64,000 bases of DNA from GCA-003244245 sp963712995 (GTDB lineage Bacteria > Actinomycetota > Actinomycetes > Mycobacteriales > Pseudonocardiaceae). The position numbers were made by a program, and so were the translations under genes. Below are positions 15,851 through 26,566 of this stretch, one piece after another. How positions within the stretch are numbered: position 1 is the stretch's first letter; each line of letters begins with the position of its first letter. The stretch covers positions 62,001 through 126,000 of the forward strand of contig CAVQKH010000017.1 in assembly GCA_963712995.1 (NCBI GenBank). Direction: 5' to 3'. Below the pieces are notes generated by a model, which saw nothing but the letters and a program-made list of their open reading frames with translations, was not told the origin of the DNA and did no database searches.

Positions 15851-17322
15851 CTGAACCGGAAGACGGGGTTGACGTCACGGCGCAGTGTCAGCTGGAGGAC
15901 TCTAGGCGCACTACTGAACTGCTCTTGCGTGCCCGCGACGGGGATCTGGCAGCCGGGGACGAGTATCTGGCAGCCTTGGACAAAATCCTCCGCCGTTATG
16001 GCGAACTCGTCAACATGATCGTGGGGTCGTTCCGGCTGCAGGAGGCCGACCGGTACGACGCGATTCAGATGACCTGGCTACGGCTGGCCGAATACGCCGA
16101 CCGTGTGCAGTTCCCCGAGCGGCTGGGCGGCTGGTTGGTGACCACCGCGCGCCGCGAATGCATCCACATCCTGCGGCAGGCCAAACGCGGCCCGAGCCTC
16201 ACCGATAAGACGCCAGAATTCGCCGCCGACCCCGCGGAAGGTCCCGAGCAGCGCGCCATCGACGCTGAGATCGCACGAATACTGCACGCGCTCGTCGAGG
16301 AGTTGCCACCGCTCCAGCAGATCCTGATCAAGACGCAGTTCACCGACGATCCCCCCTCCTATGCCGAGACCGCCCAGATCACCGAGATCCCCCTCGGCGC
16401 CATCGGACCCACCCGGGCGCGGGCGTTGCGACAGTTGCGACTCGGGCTTGGCGAATTCGGAGCCCGGGGTGTTGAAGGCGTTGAGGGGAAACTAACAGAG
16501 GGCGACAGGACGGGCAGTCATTTTCTCGACAATCTTCTCGATAAAGCAGATCAAGCGCTACGAGAAAAACTCGAACCCAAGGTTACGGACTTAAGAACCA
16601 GCAGCACGCAGGGCACTGGAGATTCACAGCTTGACGACCTACTGCTCAGAGCTGATGCAGCACTTCGTGTCACCCTCCGTGATCATCAAGCCACGGTGAG
16701 TGGGTTTCTCTCCGCCGAGGAAAAAAACCTTGATGATCTCGTAGTGTTGCTGCCTGCAGATCGGTTGCAAAAGGAAACTCGCCCGCAGTTGGACACCGTC
16801 GCGCACAAGGTCGGCGATACCGCTGACGCGCTGCTCGGCTTTGTTGAGGAATTCTTGGAATCGGAACCATCCGATCTGGACGAAGCGCGACGACCCACGC
16901 GTTCCGGCCGCATTCAAGCGGCTGGTAGACCCCCAGCCGTTCCCACCACCCCGCCGCCTTCTGGGGACCGCGCGCCGCTGCTGAGCAGGACGGCGTGGTC
17001 GGCTGCGGCGCGTGTCGGAGTAGGACTGGGCACAGTTGGCGTATCGGTCTTTGTCGGGCACAGCTTCGGCGCGGGGACCACCCAGGTGCTGAGCGCTGCC
17101 CTACTGCTGATCTGCCTCGGAATGCTGCTCGAAGCGACCTGGACCATCCAGCCGAAGCTTCGCAGGCAGAACGAGGAACGTCGCAGGCTGAACGAGGAAT
17201 GGTCGGCGGTTCGCACCGCCCGCCGGCAACGGAACCAGTGTCGGCGCTGCGCGAGTCCACTGTCCGAACAGGACTGGTATTTCGCGCCGAAGCTAGCGGA
17301 GGACCCACCGGAAGACGACTGA
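15847..17322 (+). CDS. ECF sigma-factor-like protein fused to a membrane segment and zinc ribbon
   Basis: 491 residues in four parts. Residues about 25-110 are sigma region 2 (AGDEYLAALDKIL, DAIQMTWLRLAEYADRV, LGGWLVTTARRECIHILRQ); 135-200 are region 4 (EELPPLQQILIKTQF, PLGAIGPTRARALRQLR). A charged helical stretch follows (about 215-350) with two related LDNLLDKADQALR / LDDLLLRADAALR units. Two membrane segments lie at about 390-435. A coiled segment (RRQNEERRRLNEEWSAVRTARR) leads to a CRRCASPLSEQDWYF zinc-ribbon-like end. A sigma-like module tied to the membrane in one chain is unusual. Coupled (ATGA) to the smaller sigma-like gene. Confidence 0.75.
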   Translation: MTEPEDGVDVTAQCQLEDSRRTTELLLRARDGDLAAGDEYLAALDKILRRYGELVNMIVGSFRLQEADRYDAIQMTWLRLAEYADRVQFPERLGGWLVTTARRECIHILRQAKRGPSLTDKTPEFAADPAEGPEQRAIDAEIARILHALVEELPPLQQILIKTQFTDDPPSYAETAQITEIPLGAIGPTRARALRQLRLGLGEFGARGVEGVEGKLTEGDRTGSHFLDNLLDKADQALREKLEPKVTDLRTSSTQGTGDSQLDDLLLRADAALRVTLRDHQATVSGFLSAEEKNLDDLVVLLPADRLQKETRPQLDTVAHKVGDTADALLGFVEEFLESEPSDLDEARRPTRSGRIQAAGRPPAVPTTPPPSGDRAPLLSRTAWSAAARVGVGLGTVGVSVFVGHSFGAGTTQVLSAALLLICLGMLLEATWTIQPKLRRQNEERRRLNEEWSAVRTARRQRNQCRRCASPLSEQDWYFAPKLAEDPPEDD

Positions 17323-17465
17323 GTGGTGAGCCAACGGTGTAAAAGTTGCGGAGCTCACGTGGCACGGCGACCGCGCAGTACGTGGCCGAGAGGTGAGCTC
17401 ATCCCCGAATTGCAGCGCGCCAGCGTCACCGTGCCGCATCAGCGCACTCCAGCATTTATTCAGAA
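17323..17465 (+). other. Possible short zinc-ribbon reading frame or remnant
   Basis: Directly after the sigma-like gene a GTG frame reads SQRCKSCGAHVARRP, with a CxxC-type pair, but degenerates into a basic sequence and runs into repeats and the regulator fragment. It may be the stub of a small zinc-ribbon gene. I would not call it a gene without homologues. Confidence 0.3.
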
Positions 17466-17481
17466 TGCATTTATTCAGAAT
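17452..17481. repeat. 15-bp tandem duplication
   Basis: GCATTTATTCAGAAT occurs at 17452-17466 and again at 17467-17481. It is AT-rich in a GC-rich neighbourhood and marks the left boundary of the regulator fragment. Confidence 0.8.
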
Positions 17482-17710
17482 GCTCTTTCGAGGCGAAGAG
17501 TTCGTCCAGAAAAGAGAGATCGTCGAAGCCAGCCAGGTCATCGGCGAGGTTGTCACGCGTGCCGTTACCTGCACCTCGTTACGCATCAACCAACGCATCA
17601 CCGAACTACTGGGAGCAATGGTACCGTGGCAGCGGAGCAAGCCGGTACGTGAATTGTACGAGCTGGTGGAGGCCCATTCCTTGTCGCCACGACGAGGTAT
17701 CAGTATGTAG
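17482..17710 (+). pseudogene. Fragment of a TPR/XRE regulator (3' end only)
   Basis: About 75 codons matching the last part of the regulator at 12.5 kb: LFRGEEFVQKREIVEASQ against LFQGEALVQQGHITEACQ, VIGEVV against TIGEVV, and PWQRSKPVRELYEL against SWQQSKPVRELDEL. No helix-turn-helix or TPR body is present upstream, so it is a remnant. Same orientation as the full gene; the two together bracket the GNAT gene and sigma-like operon. Confidence 0.8.
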
Positions 17711-17732
17711 AGCGCGCAGGTATAGGCGGGAG

Positions 17733-19271
17733 TCAGTTGACCTGGCGCTCGCGGTCCTCCCAGTATTCCTGGCGCAGCTTGAACTTCTGGATCTTCCCCG
17801 TGGCCGTCCGCGGAATCGCCTCGCGGAACTCCACCGACGTCGGTGCCTTGTAGCCGGCCAGGCGCTCCTTGCAGTAGGCGATGATCTCGTCTTCGGTAAC
17901 CCGCTTCCCGGCAGCCACCACGACCAGCGCCTTGACCGTCTCCCCCCAGCGCTGCGAGGGCACTCCGATCACCGCTACCTCGGCCACCGCGGGATGGCTG
18001 AACAGGCAGTCCTCCACCTCGATGGACGAGACATTCTCACCTCCGGTGATGATCACATCCTTTTTCCGGTCGATGATGCTGAGATAACCTTCATCGTCCA
18101 TCGACCCACCGTCACCGGTGTGGAACCAGCCGTCCACCAGCACTTCGCTGCTGGCCTGTGGGTTGTCCCAATAGCCGGCCATCACCACGTTCGAGCGAGC
18201 CAGCACCTCACCGGACTCGGACGTACGCAGCTGCACACCCAACGCCGGGGCACCGGCACGGGACAGCCTGCGGGTACGGTCCGCGGCGGGCAGCTCGTCG
18301 TCGGCCGGCCCACCGCGGTTGAACGTCAACAGCGGTGAGGTCTCGGTGAGCCCGTAGATCTGCGTGAACTCCCAACCGAGTTCCTCCCTGACCCGGTGAA
18401 TCACCCTGGTCGGCGGTGGCGCACCCGCGCAGACCAGCCGTACCCGCCCCCGGCCCGGGATCTCACCGTCCCAGCTCTGGGCGGCCTCCAGCACCGCATT
18501 CCACACCGCTGGGGCACCGCACATCAAGGTGACGCCGTGCTGATCGACCCGCCGCAGGATCTCCGCACCGTCCACCCTGCGGAGCACGATCTGCTGAGCT
18601 CCCAACCCGGCCAGCCCGAACGGCATGCCCCAGCCGTTGCAATGGAACATCGCCAGCGTATGCAGGTACACATCGCGCTCCCAGGCCCGGGTGTGCAAGG
18701 CGAAGGTGACCGCGTTGATCCAGATGCTGCGGTGGGTGAGCTGCACGCCCTTGGGTCGAGCGGTGGTGCCCGAGGTGTAGTTGATCGTCGCCGTGGCCTG
18801 TTCGTCAGGCTCGGCCCACGGACGCGGCTCGACCTCGAAACGCATCAGCTGCGCCTCGGTCTCGCCACCGAGCACGAAACGGTGTGGCGCGGTCACCGTC
18901 TTGAGCGCTTCGTCAAGCTCCGGATCGACCAGCAGCACCGACGATCCACTGTGCGAGACGATGTAGTCCACCTCGTCGGCGCGGAGCCGGAAATTCACCG
19001 GCACACAGATCCGGCCGCTGGCCGGGACCGCGTGCAGCAGCTCCAGCAGCCGGGCCGAGTTGTGGCTTACCACGGCCACCCGCTCGCCCACACCCACGCC
19101 GAGCGCGTCCAGACCGGCCTGCCAGGCCCGGACCCGACGGCCCAGCTGCTGGTAGGTGGATGTCCCCACCGGTGGCGCCGGCTGGATGGACTCGTCCACG
19201 ACCGCGACAGACTGCGCGAACGCTGTCTCACCACGCGCGAGGAAATCAATAACGGTCAACGGCACCCGCAC
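17733..19271 (-). CDS. Acyl-CoA synthetase (AMP-forming, fatty-acid type)
   Basis: 512 residues of the ANL superfamily. It activates a carboxylic acid with ATP and CoA. The P-loop YTSGTTARPKGV is at about 165-176; MFHCNGWGMPF, YGLTETSPL, GWFHTGDGG and the C-terminal IPRTATGKIQKFKLR (catalytic Lys) follow in order. The MFHCNGWG motif is typical of medium/long-chain fatty acyl-CoA synthetases. Start GTG 19271 gives RVPLTVIDFLARGE and has GGAGGGG about 8 nt upstream; a GTG three codons earlier is possible. It is divergent from acn. The 3' end abuts the regulator fragment. Confidence 0.92.
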   Translation of the reverse strand: MRVPLTVIDFLARGETAFAQSVAVVDESIQPAPPVGTSTYQQLGRRVRAWQAGLDALGVGVGERVAVVSHNSARLLELLHAVPASGRICVPVNFRLRADEVDYIVSHSGSSVLLVDPELDEALKTVTAPHRFVLGGETEAQLMRFEVEPRPWAEPDEQATATINYTSGTTARPKGVQLTHRSIWINAVTFALHTRAWERDVYLHTLAMFHCNGWGMPFGLAGLGAQQIVLRRVDGAEILRRVDQHGVTLMCGAPAVWNAVLEAAQSWDGEIPGRGRVRLVCAGAPPPTRVIHRVREELGWEFTQIYGLTETSPLLTFNRGGPADDELPAADRTRRLSRAGAPALGVQLRTSESGEVLARSNVVMAGYWDNPQASSEVLVDGWFHTGDGGSMDDEGYLSIIDRKKDVIITGGENVSSIEVEDCLFSHPAVAEVAVIGVPSQRWGETVKALVVVAAGKRVTEDEIIAYCKERLAGYKAPTSVEFREAIPRTATGKIQKFKLRQEYWEDRERQVN

Positions 19272-19443
19272 GGTCCTCACCCCTCCACCCTGATCTCGTC
19301 TCGCCCAGCGTATGGCCGTGCCCCGACAGGGAGACATATCGGGAAGCTGATGTGCGGTCTTGGGCGGTGATCCGGTCGGCGGGTGGGCGGACGTAGAGTC
19401 ATAAGTGGGGGCACCAGTCGCGCCCTCACGAGCGGAGGTGCCC

Positions 19444-22284
<2,841 letters not shown>

Positions 22285-22318
22285 GCGGGGAAACATATTC
22301 GCAATGAGCTACGCTTGC

Positions 22319-23227
22319 TTACCGAATTCGTATGGCGATTGTTTTGACGTGGCCGCCCAGACGTGCGATATTCACAATCTTGAATCCGGGCGGCAAGAAC
22401 GACCAGGCTGCATCACCAGGTCGCGGGCACGACGATGACCCTTCGGTAGAAAAATATTGGACGACCCGGTCGACCACTCCGGCCTGCACGAAGGGCGCCG
22501 CGAAGGCGAGGTCGCCACTGAGCAGTACCGAGCGAACACCACCGGCGTGGAGTGAAGCGAGTAGACTCAGTGGTCTTTGGGCCAAAGACGACGAGCCGAG
22601 TTGTAATATTCCCGTACCGTGACTGTCTGGCGTGCCTTCTTCGACTCCACGCTCCGAGCGCAGGACGACATCGGCTTGGATACGCAGGAATCTCACATCT
22701 TCTGCGACTGGTGGTGAACTACTCTCCAGCGCGGGGGTCAGGGCGTCATCGCTCAGGACGTACGCCCAAGTCACGTGTGGTCTCTGAGACTGTAGCGAAT
22801 CGAACCACGGACCGAGGACCAACCGAGCTTCGTCCGCTAGAACGCCGATTTCGACGTCGACGCCCGCAGCTCGCAGTTTGACGGCACCGCCCTCGCCTCG
22901 TGAGGTTGGGTCGATGAGGGCGATGACTACTCGGGCGATGCCGGCGTCGATCAGGGCTTGGTGGCAGGGTGGGGTATGACCATGGTGGTTACAGGGTTCC
23001 AGGGTGACGATGGTCGTGCCGCTTTCGGCTCGGCCCGCCGCCGCGGCCAAAGCATGAGCTTCCGCATGCGGCTCGCCTTTACGCTGGTGATAGCCCTGCC
23101 CGACGATATGCCCCTGACTGTTGAGGATGACACAACCGACCGGCGGATTCGGGCTGCAGGTACCGAGGCCGAAGGCAGAGAGCACGATCGCTCTGCGCAT
23201 TGCGGATAACTCGATCTCAGTTGCCAT
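22319..23227 (-). CDS. RibD-like deaminase with a reduced second domain
   Basis: 302 residues. The N-terminal half is a cytidine-deaminase-fold domain as in RibD: TCSPNPPVGCVI, the catalytic HAEAHAL (His zinc ligand plus proton-shuttling Glu) and PCNHHGHTPPC (two Cys zinc ligands). The second half is shorter and more divergent than the RibD reductase; WAYVLSDD and GVRSVLLSGD are the only recognisable remnants. It may deaminate a pyrimidine-like or other amino-heterocycle outside riboflavin synthesis, since no rib genes are nearby. The start is 12 bp after the stop of the broken regulator upstream, in the same direction, suggesting a regulator-enzyme transcript. Confidence 0.82.
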   Translation of the reverse strand: MATEIELSAMRRAIVLSAFGLGTCSPNPPVGCVILNSQGHIVGQGYHQRKGEPHAEAHALAAAAGRAESGTTIVTLEPCNHHGHTPPCHQALIDAGIARVVIALIDPTSRGEGGAVKLRAAGVDVEIGVLADEARLVLGPWFDSLQSQRPHVTWAYVLSDDALTPALESSSPPVAEDVRFLRIQADVVLRSERGVEEGTPDSHGTGILQLGSSSLAQRPLSLLASLHAGGVRSVLLSGDLAFAAPFVQAGVVDRVVQYFSTEGSSSCPRPGDAAWSFLPPGFKIVNIARLGGHVKTIAIRIR

Positions 23228-23239
23228 TATCCGGAGGCA

Positions 23240-24226
23240 TCAGCCACTCAGCATTTGGCTCACAGCGGTGACCTCGTACAGCGTTCTGGTTGAGCCTGAG
23301 CTGCGCGCGATACACAATGCCTGCACAGCAACGGTGGCGGCTTTCTCCGGTTCGGCAGCGGCGGCATATGCCTTCGCCAGACCGCCGAGCGCGGCGCCCC
23401 GATCACGCTGGTAGACGGCCGGCAGGTCGATCAGAGCAGACTCGTAGAGCGGGGCCGCCCGCTTGGGCTTGCCGACCAGCTGCCAACACTTGGCTCGCTG
23501 AATCTCCAGGTAGCTGGCAGTGCAGAACGAACCGTGACCCCGCCGAGCGTCACCAGCATCGTCGGTCGCGGCCCACACATGTGCCTGGTCCAGCAACCGT
23601 TGCGAGGCCAGCTCCTCACCATCAAGGGCGTGGCCCTGTGCCTCCTGCTGGAGGATGGCAGCCCGCATCGGAGCTGGGAGCTGGTCGCCATCCCGCCCAG
23701 CTGCTCGTGCCAAGCCAATGGCCTGGGCCGCTTCTCGGGCGGTGACCGCTTGCTGGCTTCGGCGGAAAAGCGTCCAGGCCAGCATCAAGGGATCGTCAGC
23801 TTCCAGGGCCCACTCCATGGCCCGACCGGTCTAGTAGCGGGCTCCGGTCAAGTCGTAAGCATCTTCATAAAGCCAGGCAGCCGACTCCGCGTACTGAGCT
23901 GCGAGCCGGGCGACCTCGGTGCGAGTCGTGTCCCGCGTTGTGCGCATCAGCGCGTCAACGATCTCGATCTGGTCCAGCACACCAGCCAAGGCATAGCGCG
24001 GGCCGAACAGATTGTCTGTCTTGACCAGCAGGTGCCACTGCTCACGCAGATGAACCAGGATCTCACCGATCTGAGCGAGTGAGGCGAGTTCCAGCCGGGC
24101 ACCGGGTGGCGTGTGGCGCTGCTCGTGTTGCCGGCTGACCAGCGCCTCCAGCTCGTCGTAGCCGTGGATCAGGGCACCGTGTGCCTTGAGCTGTTCCGAC
24201 TCAGCCAAGGCCCATGGTCTCCTCAA
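23240..24226 (-). pseudogene. TPR-type regulator lacking its HTH, interrupted by an in-frame TAG
   Basis: Two frames in the same phase: 23834-24226 (AESEQLKAHGALIHGYDELE to AYDLTGARY) and 23240-23830 (TGRAMEWALEADDPLMLAWT to VSQMLSG). They are split only by TAG at 23831-23833. The motif at the join, (W)TGRAMEWALEADD, is well known in actinomycete XRE/TPR regulators, where I recall Trp at the stop position, so TGG to TAG is the simplest explanation. The HTH domain expected at the N-terminus is absent: a TGA lies just upstream of the first possible start (TTG 24226). So this is either a decayed regulator or an HTH-less sensor with a nonsense mutation. It precedes the RibD-like gene by 12 bp. 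Confidence 0.78.
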
Positions 24227-24475
24227 TCTCTGTCACGTTCCGCGATCATTGTCGCAGCCCGCTGCACAAGCTGTCCGACACGGTGGTGGAGCAGCTTAGC
24301 TGGGCCAAGACGGGACCACAGATCTCGTGTCGAGAACAGTCACCGTGATGACCTGCGGTGCCATCCGAGCCGACGAAACATGAACCATGGGGGCCTACCG
24401 CTGTGCCGGATACGAACCACCAAGAAACGAACAACATGGACCGTCACCCAACCAGTAAATCGGAGGAATCTCATC

Positions 24476-24538
24476 ATGATGACAACGCAGGAAACGGAGT
24501 GCCGCACGCGCGGCCAGCGGTGCACCGGAGGGTGCTAA
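24476..24538 (+). CDS. 20-residue Cys-rich peptide (candidate leader or RiPP precursor)
   Basis: ATG 24476 (a second ATG follows at once) with a strong CGGAGGAATC at 24461-24470. The peptide reads MMTTQETECR then TRGQRCTGGC and stops. It has three cysteines and a Gly-Gly-Cys end. Two nucleotides after its stop the next gene starts, so the two are translated together. A very short, well-signalled frame like this may be a peptide product, a signalling peptide sensed by the neighbouring TPR-type protein, or a regulatory leader. None is proven. Confidence 0.5.
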   Translation: MMTTQETECRTRGQRCTGGC

Positions 24539-24540
24539 CC

Positions 24541-24747
24541 ATGGGCAGTGGCGGGGTTCCTGCGACTGTCGTCGTTGTCGCACGGCAAGGCAGGGTATGG
24601 CTGTCCATCGACCCTCCATTCATCTGGGAGGCGATTCTGGAGTCGGAGAAAGTGAATGAATTGGTGCGCGTTCTCGGACAGGCTGAAGACGATGCGAAGC
24701 GGATGCCGCAGCCGACGACGAAGGGGGAAGTGACCAAATCGAAATAG
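24541..24747 (+). CDS. Small protein of unknown function
   Basis: 68 residues from ATG 24541, 2 nt after the short peptide. It reads VPATVVVVARQGRVWLSIDP, then PPFIWEAILESEKVNEL, then a charged helical end with AEDDAKRM. The beta-rich start and helical end look like a real small fold, and I recall similar proteins beside XRE regulators in actinomycetes. No catalytic motif. Likely forms one unit with the peptide before it. Confidence 0.65.
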   Translation: MGSGGVPATVVVVARQGRVWLSIDPPFIWEAILESEKVNELVRVLGQAEDDAKRMPQPTTKGEVTKSK

Positions 24748-24771
24748 GCATTCCAGCAGTAGCTGGAAAAA

Positions 24772-25314
24772 TCAACCAGGTCCGGGTGCGGATCTGGCCG
24801 CGCCGATGACATCGTCGATGTCACGAAGATGATGCAGGCCCTCATGCACGGTGTGCCGCCCGAGCCACGCTACCGTACGCTGCGCTGGAGCCGGGTAGGG
24901 ATAGATGCAACGCCGTTGCCATTGGGCGTCGTCCAGCCTGGCGAAAGCTCTCGCGATGAGACTCGCGGCCAGGTCGACTTCGCGCCCCACCTCCTCGAGG
25001 CTGTCGTCGCTGTATCGGGCCAGAACGACGCGCTCATCGCGGTAGATGGACCAGAAACGAGGAGTGTCTTCGACCAGGGCAAGGTAGAGGCGCTCCCGTT
25101 GGGCGAGCAGAACGTCACGGAAATGGCAGCTGTACTCCAGCGCGGACCAGACCTGCGGCGCCGGTCGCGTCCGTAGCAGGCGTGCTTGCTCGGTATTCTC
25201 AACACCGGTTTCAAGCCGTGACCGGTAAGCGGTTCCCAGCGAGCGGAGCGCGTCGGGTAGCGCATCAATCACGAATTCATCGTAAATGAAGCCGCACTGC
25301 TCGCATCGGTCCAT
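24772..25314 (-). CDS. DinB-like protein with N-terminal CxxC
   Basis: 180 residues from ATG 25314. The N-terminus DRCEQCGFIYDE is a small metal-binding knuckle common in actinomycete DinB_2/DUF664 proteins. The body is a four-helix bundle with WSALEYSCHFRDVLLAQRER (first His ligand) and WLGRHTVHEGLHHLRDIDDV (further His ligands), the metal-binding pattern of the DinB/YfiT fold, used by some thiol-dependent transferases. A longer start at GTG 25449 (GGGGAGG upstream) would add about 45 residues that also look protein-like (EPGDVVRLCAPRCSSDA). The gene is divergent from the CooC-like ATPase with a perfect palindrome between them. Confidence 0.78.
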   Translation of the reverse strand: MDRCEQCGFIYDEFVIDALPDALRSLGTAYRSRLETGVENTEQARLLRTRPAPQVWSALEYSCHFRDVLLAQRERLYLALVEDTPRFWSIYRDERVVLARYSDDSLEEVGREVDLAASLIARAFARLDDAQWQRRCIYPYPAPAQRTVAWLGRHTVHEGLHHLRDIDDVIGAARSAPGPG

Positions 25315-25466
25315 GCCGCCATCCTGGTTGTGCGCACCTGCGAACGGCCAGTGAACCCACTCACGAGTGGCGGAGAACACTGCATCGGAACTGCAGCGTG
25401 GAGCGCACAACCTGACGACGTCGCCGGGCTCGACCAGCCTGTGCAGCACCCCTCCCCTGGACGACA

Positions 25467-25483
25467 CTGATAACTGTTATCAG
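25467..25483. promoter_or_regulatory. Perfect palindrome, Fur/Zur-type 7-1-7 box
   Basis: CTGATAACTGTTATCAG is a perfect 8-1-8 palindrome; its core TGATAACTGTTATCA has the 7-1-7 form of Fur-family operators, and Zur boxes of actinobacteria are similar AT-rich palindromes. It lies 42 bp upstream of the TTG start of the CooC-like ATPase and in front of the divergent DinB-like gene. Proposed as a metal-responsive operator. Confidence 0.7.
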
Positions 25484-25525
25484 TAGTCTGCTGGCTCCCA
25501 CTCACCCCCACATTGGAGGACGCCT

Positions 25526-26512
25526 TTGAAGATCGCTCTGGTAGGCAAGGGTGGTAGCGGCAAGACCACGCTGGCCGCTTTGCTCGTCCGCCGCCTGGTC
25601 GCCGCCGCCCGCCCGGTGTTGGCGGTGGATGCCGACATCAACCAGCACCTGGCCGTCGCACTCGGCGCGACTGAGGCCCACTCGGCTGCGCTGCCGGCCC
25701 TGTCCGATCACTTGCCGCTGATCAAGGACTACCTGCGGGGGTCCAACCCCCGGATCGTCTCGGCCGCGGTGATGGTCAAGACCACCCCGCCCGGCGCGGG
25801 TTCCCGGCTGCTCCGGATAGCGGAGCGCAACCCGATCTACGACGCGTGCGTACGGGAGGTCGGCGGGGTGCGGTTGGCCGTGACGGGCTCGTTCGCGGAG
25901 GGCGATCTGGGGGTGTCCTGCTACCACGCCAAGGTGGGAGCGGTGGAGCTGCTGCTCAACCACCTCGTCGATGAGGTCGACGAGTACCTGGTGGTGGACA
26001 TGACCGCTGGCGCTGACTCGTTCGCCTCCGGGCTGTTCACCCGTTTCGATGTGATGTTCCTGGTCTGCGAGCCCACCTTGCGCAGTGTCGGGGTGTACCG
26101 CCAGCACCGTGATTACGCCCACGACTTCGGGGTGCGGATCGCGGTCGTGGGAAACAAGGTTACCGATGAGGAGGATGCCGCGTTCCTCCGCGAGCAGGTC
26201 GGTGCCGACCTGGTGGGCTGGATAAGTCGCTCCGCGCACGTCCGCGCTGCCGAACGCGGTCAGATCCAACCGATCAGCGCGCTGGAGCCGGCCAACGCGG
26301 CCACGCTGGACGCGATGCGTGAGGTGGTGGACGGCACTCCCAAGGACTGGGGGACCTACCAGCGCCAGGCCGTCGAGTTCCACCTTCGCAACGCCGCCGC
26401 ATGGGCCAACGACCGCACCGGATGCAATCTGGCCGACCAGGTCGACCCGGATTTCGTCCACGGCCCCGACGCGCTCGCCCAGTCAGGCCAGCTCCCGGCT
26501 CCCACGCGATGA
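25526..26512 (+). CDS. CooC/MinD-like P-loop ATPase
   Basis: 328 residues. Deviant Walker A KGGSGKTT at residues 8-15 after IALVG, then VLAVDADINQHLA (signature strand and Asp), VVDMTAGAD (Walker B) and FLVCEPTLRSVGVYRQ (switch region). This is the SIMIBI/MinD group, closest by motif to CooC-type nickel-insertion ATPases. A CxxC metal site is not visible. The C-terminal 60 residues are extra. Start is TTG 25526 with GGAGGA 8 nt before. It sits between the palindrome and a strong terminator, next to the Znu-type operon, so a role in metal enzyme maturation is a fair inference; the target is unknown. Confidence 0.85.
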   Translation: MKIALVGKGGSGKTTLAALLVRRLVAAARPVLAVDADINQHLAVALGATEAHSAALPALSDHLPLIKDYLRGSNPRIVSAAVMVKTTPPGAGSRLLRIAERNPIYDACVREVGGVRLAVTGSFAEGDLGVSCYHAKVGAVELLLNHLVDEVDEYLVVDMTAGADSFASGLFTRFDVMFLVCEPTLRSVGVYRQHRDYAHDFGVRIAVVGNKVTDEEDAAFLREQVGADLVGWISRSAHVRAAERGQIQPISALEPANAATLDAMREVVDGTPKDWGTYQRQAVEFHLRNAAAWANDRTGCNLADQVDPDFVHGPDALAQSGQLPAPTR

Positions 26513-26557
26513 GCATCGGGTGGTCGGAGGGCGCCTCACTCTCCGACCACCCGATGC
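26513..26557. terminator. Strong bidirectional hairpin terminator
   Basis: GCATCGGGTGGTCGGAG (26513-26529) pairs perfectly with CTCCGACCACCCGATGC (26541-26557): a 17-bp stem with an 11-nt loop, exactly filling the gap between the convergent CooC-like gene and the end of the metal ABC operon. No T-tract is needed in high-GC actinobacteria. Confidence 0.92.
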
Positions 26558-26566
26558 AAGGCGCTC

